Below are positions 38,088-51,389 of a stretch of DNA of 64,000 nt, one piece after another. The notes below the pieces were generated by a model. The model did not search any database and was not told the DNA's origin. It saw only the letters and a list, made by a program, of their open reading frames with translations. The position numbers and the translations under genes were made by a program. The stretch comes from Chromobotia macracanthus (Eukaryota > Chordata > Actinopteri > Cypriniformes > Botiidae). The DNA is taken from assembly GCA_036877525.1 (NCBI GenBank), contig JAZGTH010000062.1:7810501-7874500 (forward strand). Direction: 5' to 3'. How positions within the stretch are numbered: the first letter of the stretch is position 1; the number at the start of each line of letters is the position of its first letter.

Positions 38088-38213
38088 CTTGCATTTATGC
38101 ATTTGGCAGACGCTTTATTGAAGTTATACAGTTCTCAGTATGTATGCTCCCTGGAAATCAAATCCACAATCTTTGCGCTGTTAACAGTGCTGTACCAACT
38201 GAGCTACAGAACC
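38088..38213 (-). mobile_element. tRNA-derived SINE
   Basis: + strand order: tail 'gcatttatgcatttggcaga', middle 'gtatgtatgctccctggaaa', then the tRNA-like head in complement, 'tgtaccaactgagctacaga'. The - strand head therefore reads 'tctgtagctcagttggtaca'. Confidence 0.75.
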
Positions 38214-39072
38214 ACTTTCTCTCCTGTTTCACACCCCCCTCGCTCTTGTTTTGGCACAGTTTTGTAACCTGTTTTTTGTCTATTCAGTATTTTTATCTAT
38301 GTTTTCTAGAGGTGGATTCTAGAATTCTAGATTCCGTCCCTATGTTTGTGTGTGTGTGTTGTTATTTATATATTTTATTTTATATTCTTCAGTTTATCTT
38401 TGTAAATGTTATATTACAGCTGTAACGGGACAGGGGTCTTTTTTAATAAACAGATCATGCACAAATCTTCTGACTGGTGCTTTTCTATTGCTATGGCTCA
38501 ACAGTTACAACAAAACAAGTGTGTGAATAATTTTAAAGTACAGAGATTTTAATGAGGGTCACACATCGACAACCTATGCTTGCTTCTCTAACATGCATTC
38601 GTTGTATGGTGATTTATTGTCCGATATACGTTTTCTCTTTGCCTCCAGCAAGAAAAAGATCCGTCTTTGTTCTTTTTAAATTAAACACAAACTTTGTTCT
38701 AATTAAACAAAAACAAAACCCTCTGTGGCATTAAACAGATGCTAATTGTAATGAAAGCATGTATAAGACCTTAGAGTGAGATAAATGAAAGTAACAATTT
38801 AATTACGAGACGATTAATGCTGGAGAAAGAACGGCGATATAATTAGCCACTTATAAAATCATAATATTATCCATGTAAGAGAGGAACATTGCTACCTAAT
38901 CCATCCCACTGAGAATCTACAGCAATATTAAACTGCTGTCTTTGCTGTGTGTTACTTCCTTGTGGGATAAGAGTGTTCTTTGATTTAGGAATCCATCATG
39001 AGAAGCTTTTTTTCTTTTCATGATTATCACTTTTCACTGTAACAGAAACAGTGTCCATTATTTAACAGCAGC
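38214..39072. other. Intergenic, nothing recognised
   Basis: Short GT run near 38345-38360. No gene is seen. Confidence 0.6.
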
Positions 39073-39368
39073 TAGCTAACAGTTTTTGGTTGTAAGAACG
39101 TTTCCCTAACATTTCCATTAAGTAACAAAAATGTTATTTTGAAATGTTATTTTTAAGTTCTAGCAACATTCAAAATGCCAAGTTTTTTAGATGTGGTATT
39201 AACATTATTGTTTGGATATAAGAAGAAACATTTTTATTCTGTACCATTTTTAAAATGATCCACTAACAACCTAAGAATAATGTTTGAATATATTACATTA
39301 ACAAAATGTCCTACTAATGTTACTGTGAATGTTAGCCAATGTTTTGAGAACGTTCCTTGTTAGCTGGG
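39073..39368 (+). repeat. AACGTT-rich element, near full-length reference copy
   Basis: Begins 'tagctaacagtttttggttg', continues 'taagaacgtttccctaac' and ends 'tttgagaacgttccttgtta' then 'gctgggta'. Ends are CTAACA and TGTTAG in inverted orientation. About 296 bp and no open frame, so it is a non-autonomous element of MITE type; the superfamily is not identified. Confidence 0.75.
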
Positions 39369-42300
39369 TAAGGCGTCAATGTCTAAGCTTCAGTTTTCCA
39401 TACAGAAAAATGGATGATAATTTACTGCAACACTCTGAAAGGATGGAAAAGCACCATAATAATGGCCTATATAACTTATTCCATGTCTTCTGAGGCTATA
39501 AGGCTTTAAAGAAGGCACAATTCTCATTTGTTATTGAAAATTTGAAAATTCTCATGACACGTGAAAACAAATGCCATAGGGAACCATGCATCTTAAGCAA
39601 CATTGTTTAATTGAACACAAGCGTGAATGAGAAAGGCACTGAAAAACGCTAACCCTAATGGAAGCCAACAGAGGTCATGCATTATTATTTAAAGACATGT
39701 ACGAATATTAACTATTCCAAAGCATATTGTAATGCAAAGTATAATAGTATCGTCAAAAGGCGTTTCAAGCTAAAAAACTACAGATAATTTGAACGTCTTC
39801 TGAAAGCATTTGTCTACAAAACATAAAAAATCTTTCTAGTGCCCCTCAAGCTTTGTGAGAGTATGCAGAAAAGTCAGAGTGAGAGGGTTTTAGGGGAAAA
39901 TAATGAGTCGATCAAATAAGGCACTTTTATATCCGAGCAGCAGGCGATGGCAAACTGAGATGTATTTTTGTTGTGTTGGTAATGCAAGTCTGTAATGTAT
40001 TAAATAAACAAGATGGGGTACACAAACACACTCCCCTCCCCTCTTCTCATTAGGGTCTCTGTTGCTGCTGATACATAATGCACTGCTTCTTTCCTGCTTG
40101 GTTGTGAAAAATGCACTTCTCCATCTCGTTACTGGCTGAAATCAGAACCAAGAAATTTATTTTGCAACTCTTCTAAATCTAAACTGGCTTACAGTTCTTT
40201 AATTAAGTAGAACAGTGGTTACTACATAAACTCTAGGGTGGCTGAAATGATCAACCAATCCGTTGTTTCATTAAATACCAGCTTAGCTTCCAGGCTTTAG
40301 TGCTGCTCTTGTTTAACAGGCTGGTGAGTGGAAGGGGTTATAGAGGCAAGCAGAAAGCAACAGAGGGCAGTTTTACAGCTGTTGACCTATGCAGAAAGAG
40401 GCTGGCTTTCTGTCTCTCTTGCTCTCTCTCATTCTCATAAGTCACTTGGTTATCAAATGCCATGTGAAATTTAGAAATGTACCGGGCATTTACTGGGCAT
40501 TATATACAGAAATGTATTGGACATCTAGATTCGAATGATGTCTTTTAACTTTTTACTGCCTTTAACTTTTTATAGATTTTAAAAACACTGTTAGCTATAC
40601 TAATTAGCTGTACTTTCACTGTCCTAAATATGCTGCAAGAATTTTATTTTTGACTCCTAGTCCTTTTGGATACGTTATGATTTTTAGTGATATCATGATA
40701 TTAATACAGGGGTTTGGGGTTAACTTGTTCTGACTAGCACTGCACTATGCATTTAGATTACATTTTCAGCTAACCCAAAGCTGTTAGCTGGGTAGCTTGA
40801 GCAAACTGGAAAAAATGTTTTTAGCTCAGTTTGATCTTAAGTAACAAAATTTAGGGGTGGTCATATGTGTTAGCATGATGGGTATTGCGGATCTAGACAT
40901 ATTGTTTATTGTATAGAGTATCTGAAATTAAAAGCAACATTAGCGTGGCATGCTTCTGAAAGGCAAGGTTGTGGTAAAGTCAGATTCTCAGTATAGCTTC
41001 CACAGTATCCTCCTTCTGCAGGCTGTCTTTGATAAACACTAGCCATAAATCAATCTAGACTATCTGACGGTGGCTGGAATACACTCAATAGCAATGATAA
41101 CACTTCTATGATAGCTTCTCATGTTTCTCTCCATATTAGAGCCACCCCACTCACACCCTCAAAGCAAGCTGGTTGCACAAGTGCGACGGTGGGCGGGGTT
41201 TCCTTACAAATGGATCCGTCTGGACACAGAAAGAAAGAGAGAACAGAGAGCAGATATATTACTGCATGTCCAAGCACTTGCGTTGAGAGAAAAAAACTCC
41301 CCTGTATTGATTGATCTCCTTTTGCCAGTATGCCTCTTCTACCGTATTGTTCTAATCCAATAATGCTGTTAACAGATGTGGCTGGTGCAGCCTCTCCATT
41401 CTGGATTTGGATCGTTTATTGTCTGGTCCAACCCTCCCATCAGTTCAGTTTAATGGACTCTGAAATTCCATCAGTAAGGCTGTCCTGTCCCATATTACAA
41501 GCTAATCTGAAGTGGAGGCCTCTTGATTTCAAAGACAGCTGAATTCATGTCCTCACTTTATGCTTTATGAATCATGTGATGTGTTCTATTTATTGGGCTG
41601 ATGTTGTTGTATTTAATTCATTTTCTTTACAGTAATGAATTAAAATGTCAGCCAAAATATAAAAGCGTTAACCTAAATTACACTAGTTTAATCAAAGATT
41701 ATAGAATTAACAAGATATTGCAGTTCTAGTACTATGAATGGGGGAAACTGCAACGCTCAGAGGAGCTCTCTACAGAACGCTGTGAGGGACTTTGCACATG
41801 CACAAATACCTGAAGCAATCTACAAAAATTCGTCACCCTGTTAGGTACTGTAGTTGGTTACCATCACAATAACACAAGAATACATGTTAAGCCTTTACAG
41901 CGAGATTGTTTGATAGTACAGATAAAATCTTTTCTAATAAAACAATTCTAATAAAAAAGTTTCAGGACTTACTCATCAACAAGTTCCTGACAACACTGGT
42001 GACCTAGATATGCTTGTCATCTTGAGACCATCTCATTTGTTACCCACTGCAGCTCACCTCTCTCAGCCTCCCTCCTCCTAAATGATTACTCTTCTCTGAA
42101 TAGAGTTTATTGGTTGGAGAGCTAATTAGCATGAAAGTGAGCGTAACTGCGGTGCTAATCAGTCTCAGGGCTGTTGTCCTGTTTATGAGATGCTCTCTCT
42201 CTGGTCGGTTAGAGAGAGTTTGTTTTAATACTTGTGGCAGTGTGGTGCCTCAGACTCCCACACACAGCCAATCATCTGCCGTGGCCCACTCTCCTCTGTT

Positions 42301-42377
42301 TCTGAGGGTCTGAGATTCTGTTTCTCTCTCTCTGTGTTCTTTTTTCTTAACCCTAAGCATCATCCCTTCCAGCTCCC
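39369..42377. other. Intergenic, no gene seen
   Basis: 3 kb of mixed sequence. No repeat of the families above and no coding exon recognised; open frames reach only about 80 codons. Confidence 0.65.
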
Positions 42378-42710
42378 CTGCTAACAATTTTAAGATGTAA
42401 GAACATTGCCGTAATGTTTCTAATGTTTCTAATTTTTCTAAGTAGCAAAAACTTTAAAAACATTTAAAATGTCCAGTTTTTTTAGACATTGTATTAACAT
42501 TATTCATTGGTTATAAGAACGTTATTTAAACATTTTTTTTTAGTTCTGTAAGCTTTTTAAAATGTTATACTAACTGCTTAGGAATAAGGTTTATGGTATG
42601 TAACGTTAAAAAATTTAGACTAACATTACTGCATGAATGTTTTTGATAACTATAAGAAATCTTTCAGAGAATGTTGGCCAACGTTCCAAGAACATTCCCT
42701 GTTATCTGGG
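42378..42710 (+). repeat. AACGTT-rich element, near full length
   Basis: Starts 'ctgctaacaattttaagatg', ends 'caagaacattccctgttatc' then 'tggg'. Collinear with 39073-39368. Confidence 0.75.
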
Positions 42711-43484
42711 TCATGTTCTTCTCTCACTCTATCTTTGTTTATTTCTTGCTCTCAGTGTCTCTATACATAAAATCAGAACACTGCATCTGAAACCTGAGGC
42801 AGCTGCCTTGTTGCTTCTCTGCCTCATTGCTTTCACAGGCAGCATTAGTGTATGAAGATTCCTCCCAAGGAAGCTAGTTTCAGATGGGCTTCCAAGACAG
42901 CCTAATGTCTTGTCTAATGATCTAAAACAAATTCCAGTAAGCTTTAGACAAAAGCAACCAATTTTTTAGGAACTAACATGCTTATTTTTCATGCTTATCT
43001 AGTAAAATGTAGTTAAAAGAAAAAAAATTAGCATTTCTAAATTAATTGATTATTGATTTTTATGTTTTTCACTACCACACGCACTGTGGGATATCTATGA
43101 AGCAAGCATAGTGTGCGACTTGCAGAGTACTTACAGAGTACTTTCAGTCTGTGCTTGCTTAGCTCCTGTTAACCACATAGTTCCTGCATCACCATATGGA
43201 GAGCCTCTATAGCAATTGATAGCATAAAGGACACCCACAGTTTGGATTAAATTAGACATGACAGTGACCCAGTGTGTTCACACAAAACCTTACAGAGCCT
43301 GTCACATGTCATGCATAGGTCTTGAGTTTTTTTGGGTCTTTGATTTTTATTTGTAAGGAGCTCTCCTTACCAAACGAAGAAAATCAATTTAACGCATGCT
43401 TAACGCTATAGTCATCATTTTCACACTCTGCTGTGAAATTAAATTGTTAAAAAAAATTAATTGTAGTAAACTGAGAAGAAACTG
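42711..43484. other. Intergenic, nothing recognised
   Basis: No gene or known repeat family recognised. Confidence 0.6.
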
Positions 43485-43767
43485 CCTAGCTAACAATTTT
43501 AGGTTGTAAGAACGTTTCTCTAATGTTTGCGTTAAGTAACAAAAACGTTAAAAATGTTATTTTGAAGTTCTAGCACCATTCAAGACATCCAGTTTTTTAG
43601 ACATTGTTGCTTAAGCGTTATTCAAACTTCTATTTAAATAAGTTATTTAAACCTATTTAAATACGTTATTTAAAGTTCTAGTAATATTACTACAAGAATG
43701 TTTTTGATAACTTTGAGAATTTTAAAGAACGTTAGCCAACGTTCTGAGAATGTTCCCTGTTACCTCA
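43485..43767 (+). repeat. AACGTT-rich element with an internal tandem duplication
   Basis: Starts 'cctagctaacaattttaggt' and ends 'cgttctgagaatgttccctg'. Near 43640-43670 the unit 'tatttaaatacgttatttaa' is repeated imperfectly. Confidence 0.75.
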
Positions 43768-43841
43768 GAGAAAACTGAAAAAAGATGACAAAGATCATTG
43801 CTCAAGGGTTAGTCCAGCTGCTTTCGGAATTGAACTTTGTA

Positions 43842-43900
43842 ATTAAAGGTAGAGTACACTCAAATTACGAGAATTTAATTTTTGGGTAACTGTTTCTTTA
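43842..43900 (-). repeat. 'agttcaccc' element, end fragment
   Basis: 'ggtagagtacactcaaatta' followed by 'taatttttgggtaactgtt', a diverged remnant. Confidence 0.5.
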
Positions 43901-45084
43901 ACATGCCATTCCAGTGACGACCTCATCAACAGTCTAATCAAATTTTATTTCAGTTCCTCTAGTGATTGATGTACAGTTCTCAATCTTTCAACAGCTGTTT
44001 AGAAATAGAAATCAGCTCAATTGATCAGATACAGAGTGATGGTCATAAGAAGTCATTAGCCAGTGCCCCGCAGTGTAATGTATGAAAAAATGAACTCCAT
44101 TTCCCAGTGCCAAACTCCTCTTGACACCACTTCCAACTGGTTTTGGATGATGTTAATAGTATTTGGTGCTGAACTGCTCTGGGTGAGTCTTGTGAAAGCA
44201 TCAAATCGCTGCAGATGGCTGCGTGGGCATAGTTTTATTTTTGACTCTTTATCATTGTCTCAGTGTTTCGGAAAATAAATGTTTTGCGATTAGGTTCCGT
44301 AATAACCTTTAAACAACAGTAGTACATTTAATTTTGACTTTTGTTTTTAAACATTGATTTCATTTGTCCTGTACTTCTGAACATTGTATGGTGTTTGACA
44401 TCTCCATATGATAAAAGACAAAATAGATGCTTGATATTTGCAAGAGAAGAAGCAGAACTGTGATTTTCCCATGCCATGAGTCAGTTTTATTATTTCATTA
44501 GTTTAAAGGGCATTTTTAAGTACCATCGGATGATATCAGAGCTTCTCTATGCACTGGAGTGGCACTTTGTCTCTCATTTCAATGCCATCCAAATCATACT
44601 CCTGTCTCCTGGCAACCAGCACCAGATTTAGGAGGATGTTATCTAACTGTTCAAAGCTGTTGTAAGGTGTCTGACAGAATTATCGCTGGATGAACTTTCT
44701 GTTTCTCGTAGATCTTGCCCACCTGATTAATCTAATATCTTAAGAGCTTGTCTCATTGCTGGCTATTTCACTTGGCATTCACCCAGCATTGATTGTCTTG
44801 GTAATACTCCTACAACAGCTTGTTGATCATGGAAACAGGAAGAGAAATGAGTGGTGGAGTTTTTTTGAAATGTAATGCCCCAGCAGCGGAACTCTTATGA
44901 TGCGCATGGGTTCCAAACAAACAGTTTCCTTCACTGCATCAAAATGGTTTGTAGTGAACAAGTGAAACAAAAGCAACATACAACTGAACTACTAACTGTT
45001 TGTCCTGCTCTTTCTCTCTCACACACACACTCTCTATTTCTTTCATACACACACACACACACACACAGCATAGTATGTTGAGGA
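43901..45084. other. Intergenic, nothing recognised except a CA run
   Basis: An (AC)n microsatellite lies at 45046-45067. Otherwise unrecognised. Confidence 0.6.
45046..45067 (+). repeat. (AC)n microsatellite
   Basis: About 22 bp of alternating AC. Confidence 0.95.
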
Positions 45085-45260
45085 ATAAGTTACTAGCATA
45101 CTACAATTTCTGCAGCACATAGTACATGCTATACATATCTTCTGCATGCATGGAATACTCTCATATGTAGTATACAACAGACCACACTACAAACAAAACT
45201 GCATCCCATAATGCATTTGAACTGACATTTCATTTTATTGATAAATGAGCCAAAGAAATA
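45085..45260. repeat. Possible interspersed repeat ('tagtatac', 'catcccataatgcat')
   Basis: Words 'actagcatactacaatttct', 'atagtacatgctatac' and 'actgcatcccataatgcatt' resemble a repeat I recall from cyprinids. No second copy was found in the window. Confidence 0.35.
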
Positions 45261-47022
45261 CGTAATACATACAATTTTTACATCTGTTTTATGTCATTAG
45301 TTTTTAAACAAAACTGGATTAAAAATAGAAAAGAATTAAAAATACTGATGTCATACAACAAAAGTGACAGTGTATCATTTTATGTTGTATTTATATATTG
45401 TATATAGGTAAATGCTACTCAAGTATTGTGAGAGTATACTGGATGGTGTCTAGTTCCCTCTGCTGGTATGTGTGCGCATAACTAACTTGTCATTTTTACT
45501 AGACTGCAGCACAGCAGATATATGAGCTCTACATCACTTTACTGAGCCAAAAAGGAAATATAGAATGCAGACATGGACAGCAGAGAATAAAAATAATGTT
45601 TGAATGTTAGAATGTACATGCTGAATATTAATATTTGTAAGAATATAATTTAGTTTGCTGTGTTTGGAACATCAGTTTTCTTCAATACCAGATCAATTGG
45701 ATGTCATGAGGAGGTACCTTCAGCAGAGCTCTGGGAGAAAGAGACACAGACACTAGAATGTGGTTGACTCAAGCTTGTTTATTTCCTCAACAGAAGCATA
45801 TTATATAGAACAGAACAGGATGCACCTAAAACTGTTTCAAGCAATCAAACAGATGGATTATATTTTATTACCATATACGGTTAGAAACAACAGCTTCAGG
45901 GTGTATTCTAGACTTCCCTATGCAACAGAGTATATGGTATTCTAAAGGAGATGTCAAAACTCATTAACCCTTAAGGGGTGTTGACTATATTCATTAGTGC
46001 GGGGAACTAAATAATCTAACAATATTCATTTTAATTAATATTAAGTTTGAATATTAAGATATGATGGATACAGATAAACTACAATTAATAATTATTTTTA
46101 TGCAGTTATTTAATAGATGTTAAAAACATTATATTGTTAATCAGACCTCAGTGAGGACATCAGTTTTTCTAGATCATCTCTCTCACACACACACAAACAC
46201 ACACAATCTTTTTCTACACTTCCCACCTGACTGCTCCTCAATAAGTCATCTTTAACAGATAGTGCTGCATCCTCTTGAGACTGTCTCAGAAAGCAGATTC
46301 TAGTGTTTCAGAGCTGTGCTTGTAAAGAATGGGGAAGATTGGGATGTGAATCTGCTGTTATCAGGGCTGCTTGCTCTCTCACTCTCACTCTCCTGCCCTC
46401 TTACTGCACTCACCACACAAAAGCATTGAGCATATACAGTCATTTATCAACAGAGCACTTCTGCAGAACTGCACATGAAACAAATAGACTAAATAGAGGA
46501 TGCTGTGGTAAACCAAGCTGAACTGTTGACCTTGATTTTACTGATGGTTATTATATAGATTGTATGAGTGTGATTGTCCAAGCTGCTCTTTCCAATAAAA
46601 GCCAGAAACAGGGGGACCAGAAACAGCTGTGAGAAGCTATTCTGCTAGATAACTCTTTTTACATTTGGTAAAAGAAGGAACGCAAATTAGCTTTGGAACA
46701 ACACAAGGGTGAGAAAATAATTACGGAATTTTAATTTGGCAAAAACTTGTAATTTGTCTGGCAAAACGTAACATAAACAGGGAACAGAAAGCAGAAGTGA
46801 AATAATGTCTGTTCTGCACATTCATTAAATGTGTTTAGATCATGAGCTGTGTGAAAGACCAAAATAAAGCTGAATAATATGTGCAATGCAATTTTTGAAG
46901 TTAGTTCTGCCACATGTGCAAAATGTGTCAGAAAACAATACCTTTGTCTCACAAGCAGTACTGTGTTCAAAATCCATCATCTGCTCTTCTTTACAAAGCA
47001 GTAGAATAACTGTGTGTGGTTC
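45261..47022. other. Intergenic, no gene seen
   Basis: Short CA runs near 46184-46205. No coding exon is recognised. Confidence 0.6.
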
Positions 47023-47130
47023 TGGTATTCACTGCATTATGGGAACCAAATGTCCTCATAAGTATAGTATAGATTTATAAGTAAACAGGCTTGTCAATTA
47101 TACAGAAGGATCTTAAAATGTGATCATACA
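47023..47130 (+). repeat. 'ggggaccaaatgtcccc' repeat, partial copy
   Basis: 'tattcactgcattatgggaa', 'ccaaatgtcctcataagtat' and 'aattatacagaaggatctt' align with 2350-2480. The middle is deleted. Confidence 0.6.
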
Positions 47131-47542
47131 GAATGTGTGTGTGTGTAAGAGAGAGAGAGAAGGAGAGACAGATTGGTTTGAGAATGGTGTAAACAATGTT
47201 GATGTTTGTATCCTGAAGAATATTGGTAAGCTTCTGAAGCATTCTTGTGTGAAAAGTGGAAATATTTTAATTACTTGTTATCACATGATTATCAGATGAT
47301 GTTATGGTTCAGTGATTTATTATAATGTCTGATAATCAAATTTATAAATGTAGCTTTTATAAAACAAGTATGAACAAATGACTGTAGAGGGAAATAAAGA
47401 ACATTAGCAGCTTCACCACAAGGGGGCACCTCAAAACATAACCCTATAACGCCATCTAAATGTTTTAATTCCGCATTTGTAATGCTCAACCAGGTTTCAA
47501 AGCAATAGACTGTTCAGATTTATTGAAGACATAGGCTGCATC

Positions 47543-47774
47543 CCCAGCTAACAATTTTAGCTTGTAAGGTTCTCCTATCGTTTCCATTTAAGTAACAAAA
47601 AACGTAAAAAAAATGTTATTTTGTGATTTTAATAGTTCCACTAACAACTTAAGAACAATGTTTTGATATATGCTATATAACATAAAAACGTTCTACTAAT
47701 GTTACTGCAAGAATGGTTTTGATAACTTTGAGAGAACTTTTAGAGAATATTAGACATTTTGAGAATGTTTCGCC
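47543..47774 (+). repeat. AACGTT-rich element, internally deleted
   Basis: Starts 'cccagctaacaattttagct', ends 'tagacattttgagaatgttt'. The segment around the family's 'ccagttttttagac' is missing. Confidence 0.72.
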
Positions 47775-49420
47775 AAAGCTCCAGATCTCAGCAGATTTGC
47801 GAGTTCCTGGTCATTTATTCCTGAGCACACCGGGCAGGGGGAAATCAGTCAGATCCCGTCCGGCCCACTGTCACCTTTGATTTGCAGTATCAGCGTCCAG
47901 CTGTTGGGTTTGGGGAAAAAAATAATGGCTGATTGGACTGATTGTGGCATCATGGAATTGGGGAACATTTAAATTTCTGTGTAATGGAAATTTATAAAGA
48001 GAACCAGAAGCAAGATGCTGCAGCGTTCTACTGAAATTCTGACCAAATACAGGTCTGAAAACACTAATGTGACAGAGAGCAATTCCAGGCATTAAAGCTG
48101 TCTGCCGGAAAGACCTGCAATGTTGCAGTTTTCCCAGATGAACATTCCACAGAACACATGGGAAGTTCCGATCAAGAGTAATCCAATTTAATTGTTCTTT
48201 AAACAAGCTTTCCACTAAAATATATCATACATAATGGGTCAGATTGGCTGTGTGGTGGTAATGAAATCAGATGCATCATCTGGACTACAGAATGTCTGTC
48301 CAATCTCCAGTTCACATGAGTGCCTTGTAAATTTAATCTAATCTGTTTCTCATATTAAATGTCACTGCTTGCATCTTTTACTGAGATTAAATAAAACAGC
48401 CTGCTGAAATAATCTGATCTTTTATATTACCAGCCTGCTGTGTATTTAGTATATGAAAGAAATCGTAAGAAACAATCTGAATTGAAATATTAAAAGGCAA
48501 ACCATGATACACCAAAATGCCTTTATGATATATATGTTTAAAATAGACATGAATCACCATGCTGCATAATCCCTGCAGAAATATCTATTATTTACACCAG
48601 CTGCTGTTAAAAAGAAGAGACAGTAGAAAATCAGTGACCCGTGTTCAGCATTTTTATCAAAAGGACACAGCTGCCTGTAAGAAAAACACACAAATACAAA
48701 TGCATTTGGTACAGTTGCCAAAACATGTTTCCACTTGATCCATGGAGATGGCAACCAATGTCCAACAGTTTAAACCAACAGTTTTCATTTTATTCCTTAA
48801 GCCACTCTGTGTTCACAACTGTGTTCACTCCTCACCAGCGATGGGTTAAATGCAGAGGTCACATTTCGGGTACGGGTCACCATATATGACAAATATGTCA
48901 CTTTCATATTTATAGCTTATTATAATAATAATATTGCTTTGAAAGGCATTTGATGGTGAAAACCATTATACCATAACGAAAGTAAAACTTCATCAACAGC
49001 ATCAGTTTGTAGCTGTGTTATTTACAACTGATAACCACATTTTTAGTTAATTTAGATGACAACTTATGTAGAGTTAATGATGTGGATCAGACCATACATG
49101 TATTTAATGACTGTAATCAAATATGTAATCAAATTTATACTGGGAATTAAAAAAATAGGGTTGCCTTTATTTAAACAATATAAATGCAAATCTGAGTATA
49201 TAAAGCTGTAACTACTTAATTGCATATATGAATTTTATTTTTCTCCTTTATTGCATATGACATTATCATCAATAAACCAGACAATAATCACATAGATATA
49301 GAAATATGGTATACAATTTGTTAAACAAATATATAAAACATATAACAAAAATGAAAAAAAATAAGTTTATACTCTCGATGACAAAACACACTTTTCTCAA
49401 TGGTAACGCGTGGCATTTCG
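47775..49420. other. Region upstream of the atp10a relic
   Basis: No promoter, CpG-rich stretch or start exon was recognised. The A/T-rich stretch 49200-49400 precedes the first recognisable coding homology. Weak possible traces of 'FL..N' coding similarity at 49390-49420 are too poor to claim. Confidence 0.6.
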
Positions 49421-49627
49421 CAGTTCCACCGATTTGCCAACGTGTATTTTGTTTTCATAGCCTTACTGAACTTTGTGCCCGTGGTCAATGCTTTTCAACC
49501 AGAGTTGGCTCTTGCCTCCTGTGGTCTTTATATTGTCCGTTACCGCAATCAAAGATTTATGGGAGGATTGCAGGCGACATCGATCGGATAAAGAAATAAA
49601 TCACATGGACTGTCTCGTATACAGTAG
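49421..49627 (+). pseudogene. atp10a: atp10a relic exon 1 (M1-M2 region), frameshifted
   Basis: 49421-49516 reads QFHRFANVYFVFIALLNFVP and then VVNAFQPELALA, the conserved first membrane hairpin of P4-ATPases. One extra base near 49517 shifts the frame; from 49518 it continues PVVFILSVTAIKDLWED and then CRRHRSDKEINHMDCLVYS. The donor gtaagc at 49628 is intact and leaves phase 2. No Met or N-terminal coding sequence is recognisable upstream. Confidence 0.88.
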
Positions 49628-50404
49628 GTAAGCGCTGTTTAGTTTTCTTAGCTGACAGTGAACTCAGCTTGGCTGTTAAGAGACCGCCACAGACCTGGCC
49701 TGCCTGCCTGCTGGCTGATCGAGCATTTTGGTGGTTTCAAAACCTAGTCAGCTGCCTTCCTAGGCACCAACATAGACGTTCAATATATGCACCAACATAT
49801 GATGTTCAAAGGTAGTTGCAACATATGAAACTACAGAGGTAGCAGAATGAAAAGCTCACCTGGCTTATGATGCACAATGAGTTCAAAGGTTTTGAAACCA
49901 CCTCAGAGAGGTGGTTTCAAAGAGGCTTCAAAGAGGCTGTTACAAGCTAACAGATAAAACTTGTCAGGAAAGTTAATTCTGTACAGAAACTAAGGACATT
50001 GTCAGATTTACTCCTGTTAGAACCAGCACTGGCAATGAAAACCGTGGCTTGTTTGGAGACCTGTCTGTTTTTGAGGGCTTTCAGTTCAGGAGTTAGCCTG
50101 GAGGATGTATTTTTTTTCTCATGAAAAGCGTCTCTGTCAGCCATATTAACACTATGTATTAACTCCGTCAAAAGCCACACTGTTTCTCAGACTCCACAAT
50201 CTGGGCTAATGATGCTCTCAAGGTTTGGGCTTAATTGAATTTTCTTAAGCGAATGGAAATTTGAGCAACTTAATGTCACCAAATTTGAGCCTAAAGTCTG
50301 ACCTGAGATTAATAATCTCCTAAATTGATCAAAGTCTTGGTACATTTTCCTGAATATGTAATACATAACTAAAATGCTTTTTATAAACAAAAAAATAAGT
50401 GTAA

Positions 50405-50450
50405 GTATAAATAATAACAAATAATAAGTATAAATAATAACAAATAATAA
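50405..50450 (+). repeat. 23-bp unit, two exact tandem copies
   Basis: The A/T-rich unit beginning gtataaataataac occurs at 50405-50427 and, identical, at 50428-50450. Confidence 0.9.
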
Positions 50451-50805
50451 GTAAACAAATAATGAGTGATCTATTAATACGTGCAAAAATACAAACATGA
50501 TTGTAGTTCTCCAGCTCTGCTGGATTTGACATGATGCTTTTCCTCAAACAATGTTTTCCAGGTGTGTCTGGCATCCAGGCCCTGCACTTTAACTACACGC
50601 ATCTGCTGCAGGTGTCACGCTGCAGCTATGCATGTAAATATCATCAGTCAACCTTCTTCTAGGTGTTATACAACAATGTAAAATGAGAGGAATGTGAATA
50701 TTGCAGAACGTTAGGCATCTTGCCTCAGTCACAGATTCTCCTATTAAATATTTGCCTAAATACAAACTTCAAAAAGCTGGGAAATAGTTAAGTCACATTT
50801 AGTTT

Positions 50806-51102
50806 AATGGGACAGTTCAGCAAAAAATGATAAAGTTTTGATTGTTTACTCACTCTCATTTAGTCCCAAGCCTCTTCCTTTTTTCTTCTGTGGAACACAA
50901 AAGAAGATAGTATGAGAAACATCTCAGTGGTTTTGTGTCCGTGCATAAGGAAATCAGTGGGTGCCACCATTGTGTGGTTACTAACAGATTTCAAAATATC
51001 TTCTTTTGTGCTCCCCAGGAGCAAAAAAGTAATGCGGGTTGGAAATGACAAGAGGGTGAGTAAATGATGGATGAATTTTCATTTTGGGGAGAACTGTCTC
51101 TA
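50806..51102 (+). repeat. 'agttcaccc' foldback element, full-length copy
   Basis: Left arm 'gggacagttcagcaaaaaat' and 'gtttactcactctcattta'. Right arm 'caagagggtgagtaaatgat' and 'ggggagaactgtctc'. The arms are complementary, and the centre also folds: 'aaaagaagata' pairs with 'tatcttctttt'. About 300 bp, no coding capacity. Confidence 0.78.
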
Positions 51103-51352
51103 AGTCATATTCAAAATATTTATTTTTTTAGGAATGTCTTTGACAGAAAGTTTGACTGAATTTGATTCCTGATTCCTCGTTTTTGTAGAAATTTAAAATT
51201 AAGACTCTAAAAGCCTTGACATTTTACAGAGATGCTGTTTAATGAATCCCACAAATGTTCAAAGTTTGTTTGCATATGTTGCCAATGTGTATATGCTGTG
51301 CATATGTATATTATATATGTACACACAAACACATTATTTATATAGTAATGGC

Positions 51353-51353
<1 letters not shown>

Positions 51354-51386
<33 letters not shown>
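51354..51386 (+). repeat. (TG)n microsatellite
   Basis: 33 bp of uninterrupted TG. Confidence 0.95.

Positions 51387-51389
<3 letters not shown>

Noticed and set aside
38003..38425. 140-codon open frame on the + strand
   Set aside because: It runs through an antisense SINE (38088-38213) and a GT tract. No domain and no splice context.
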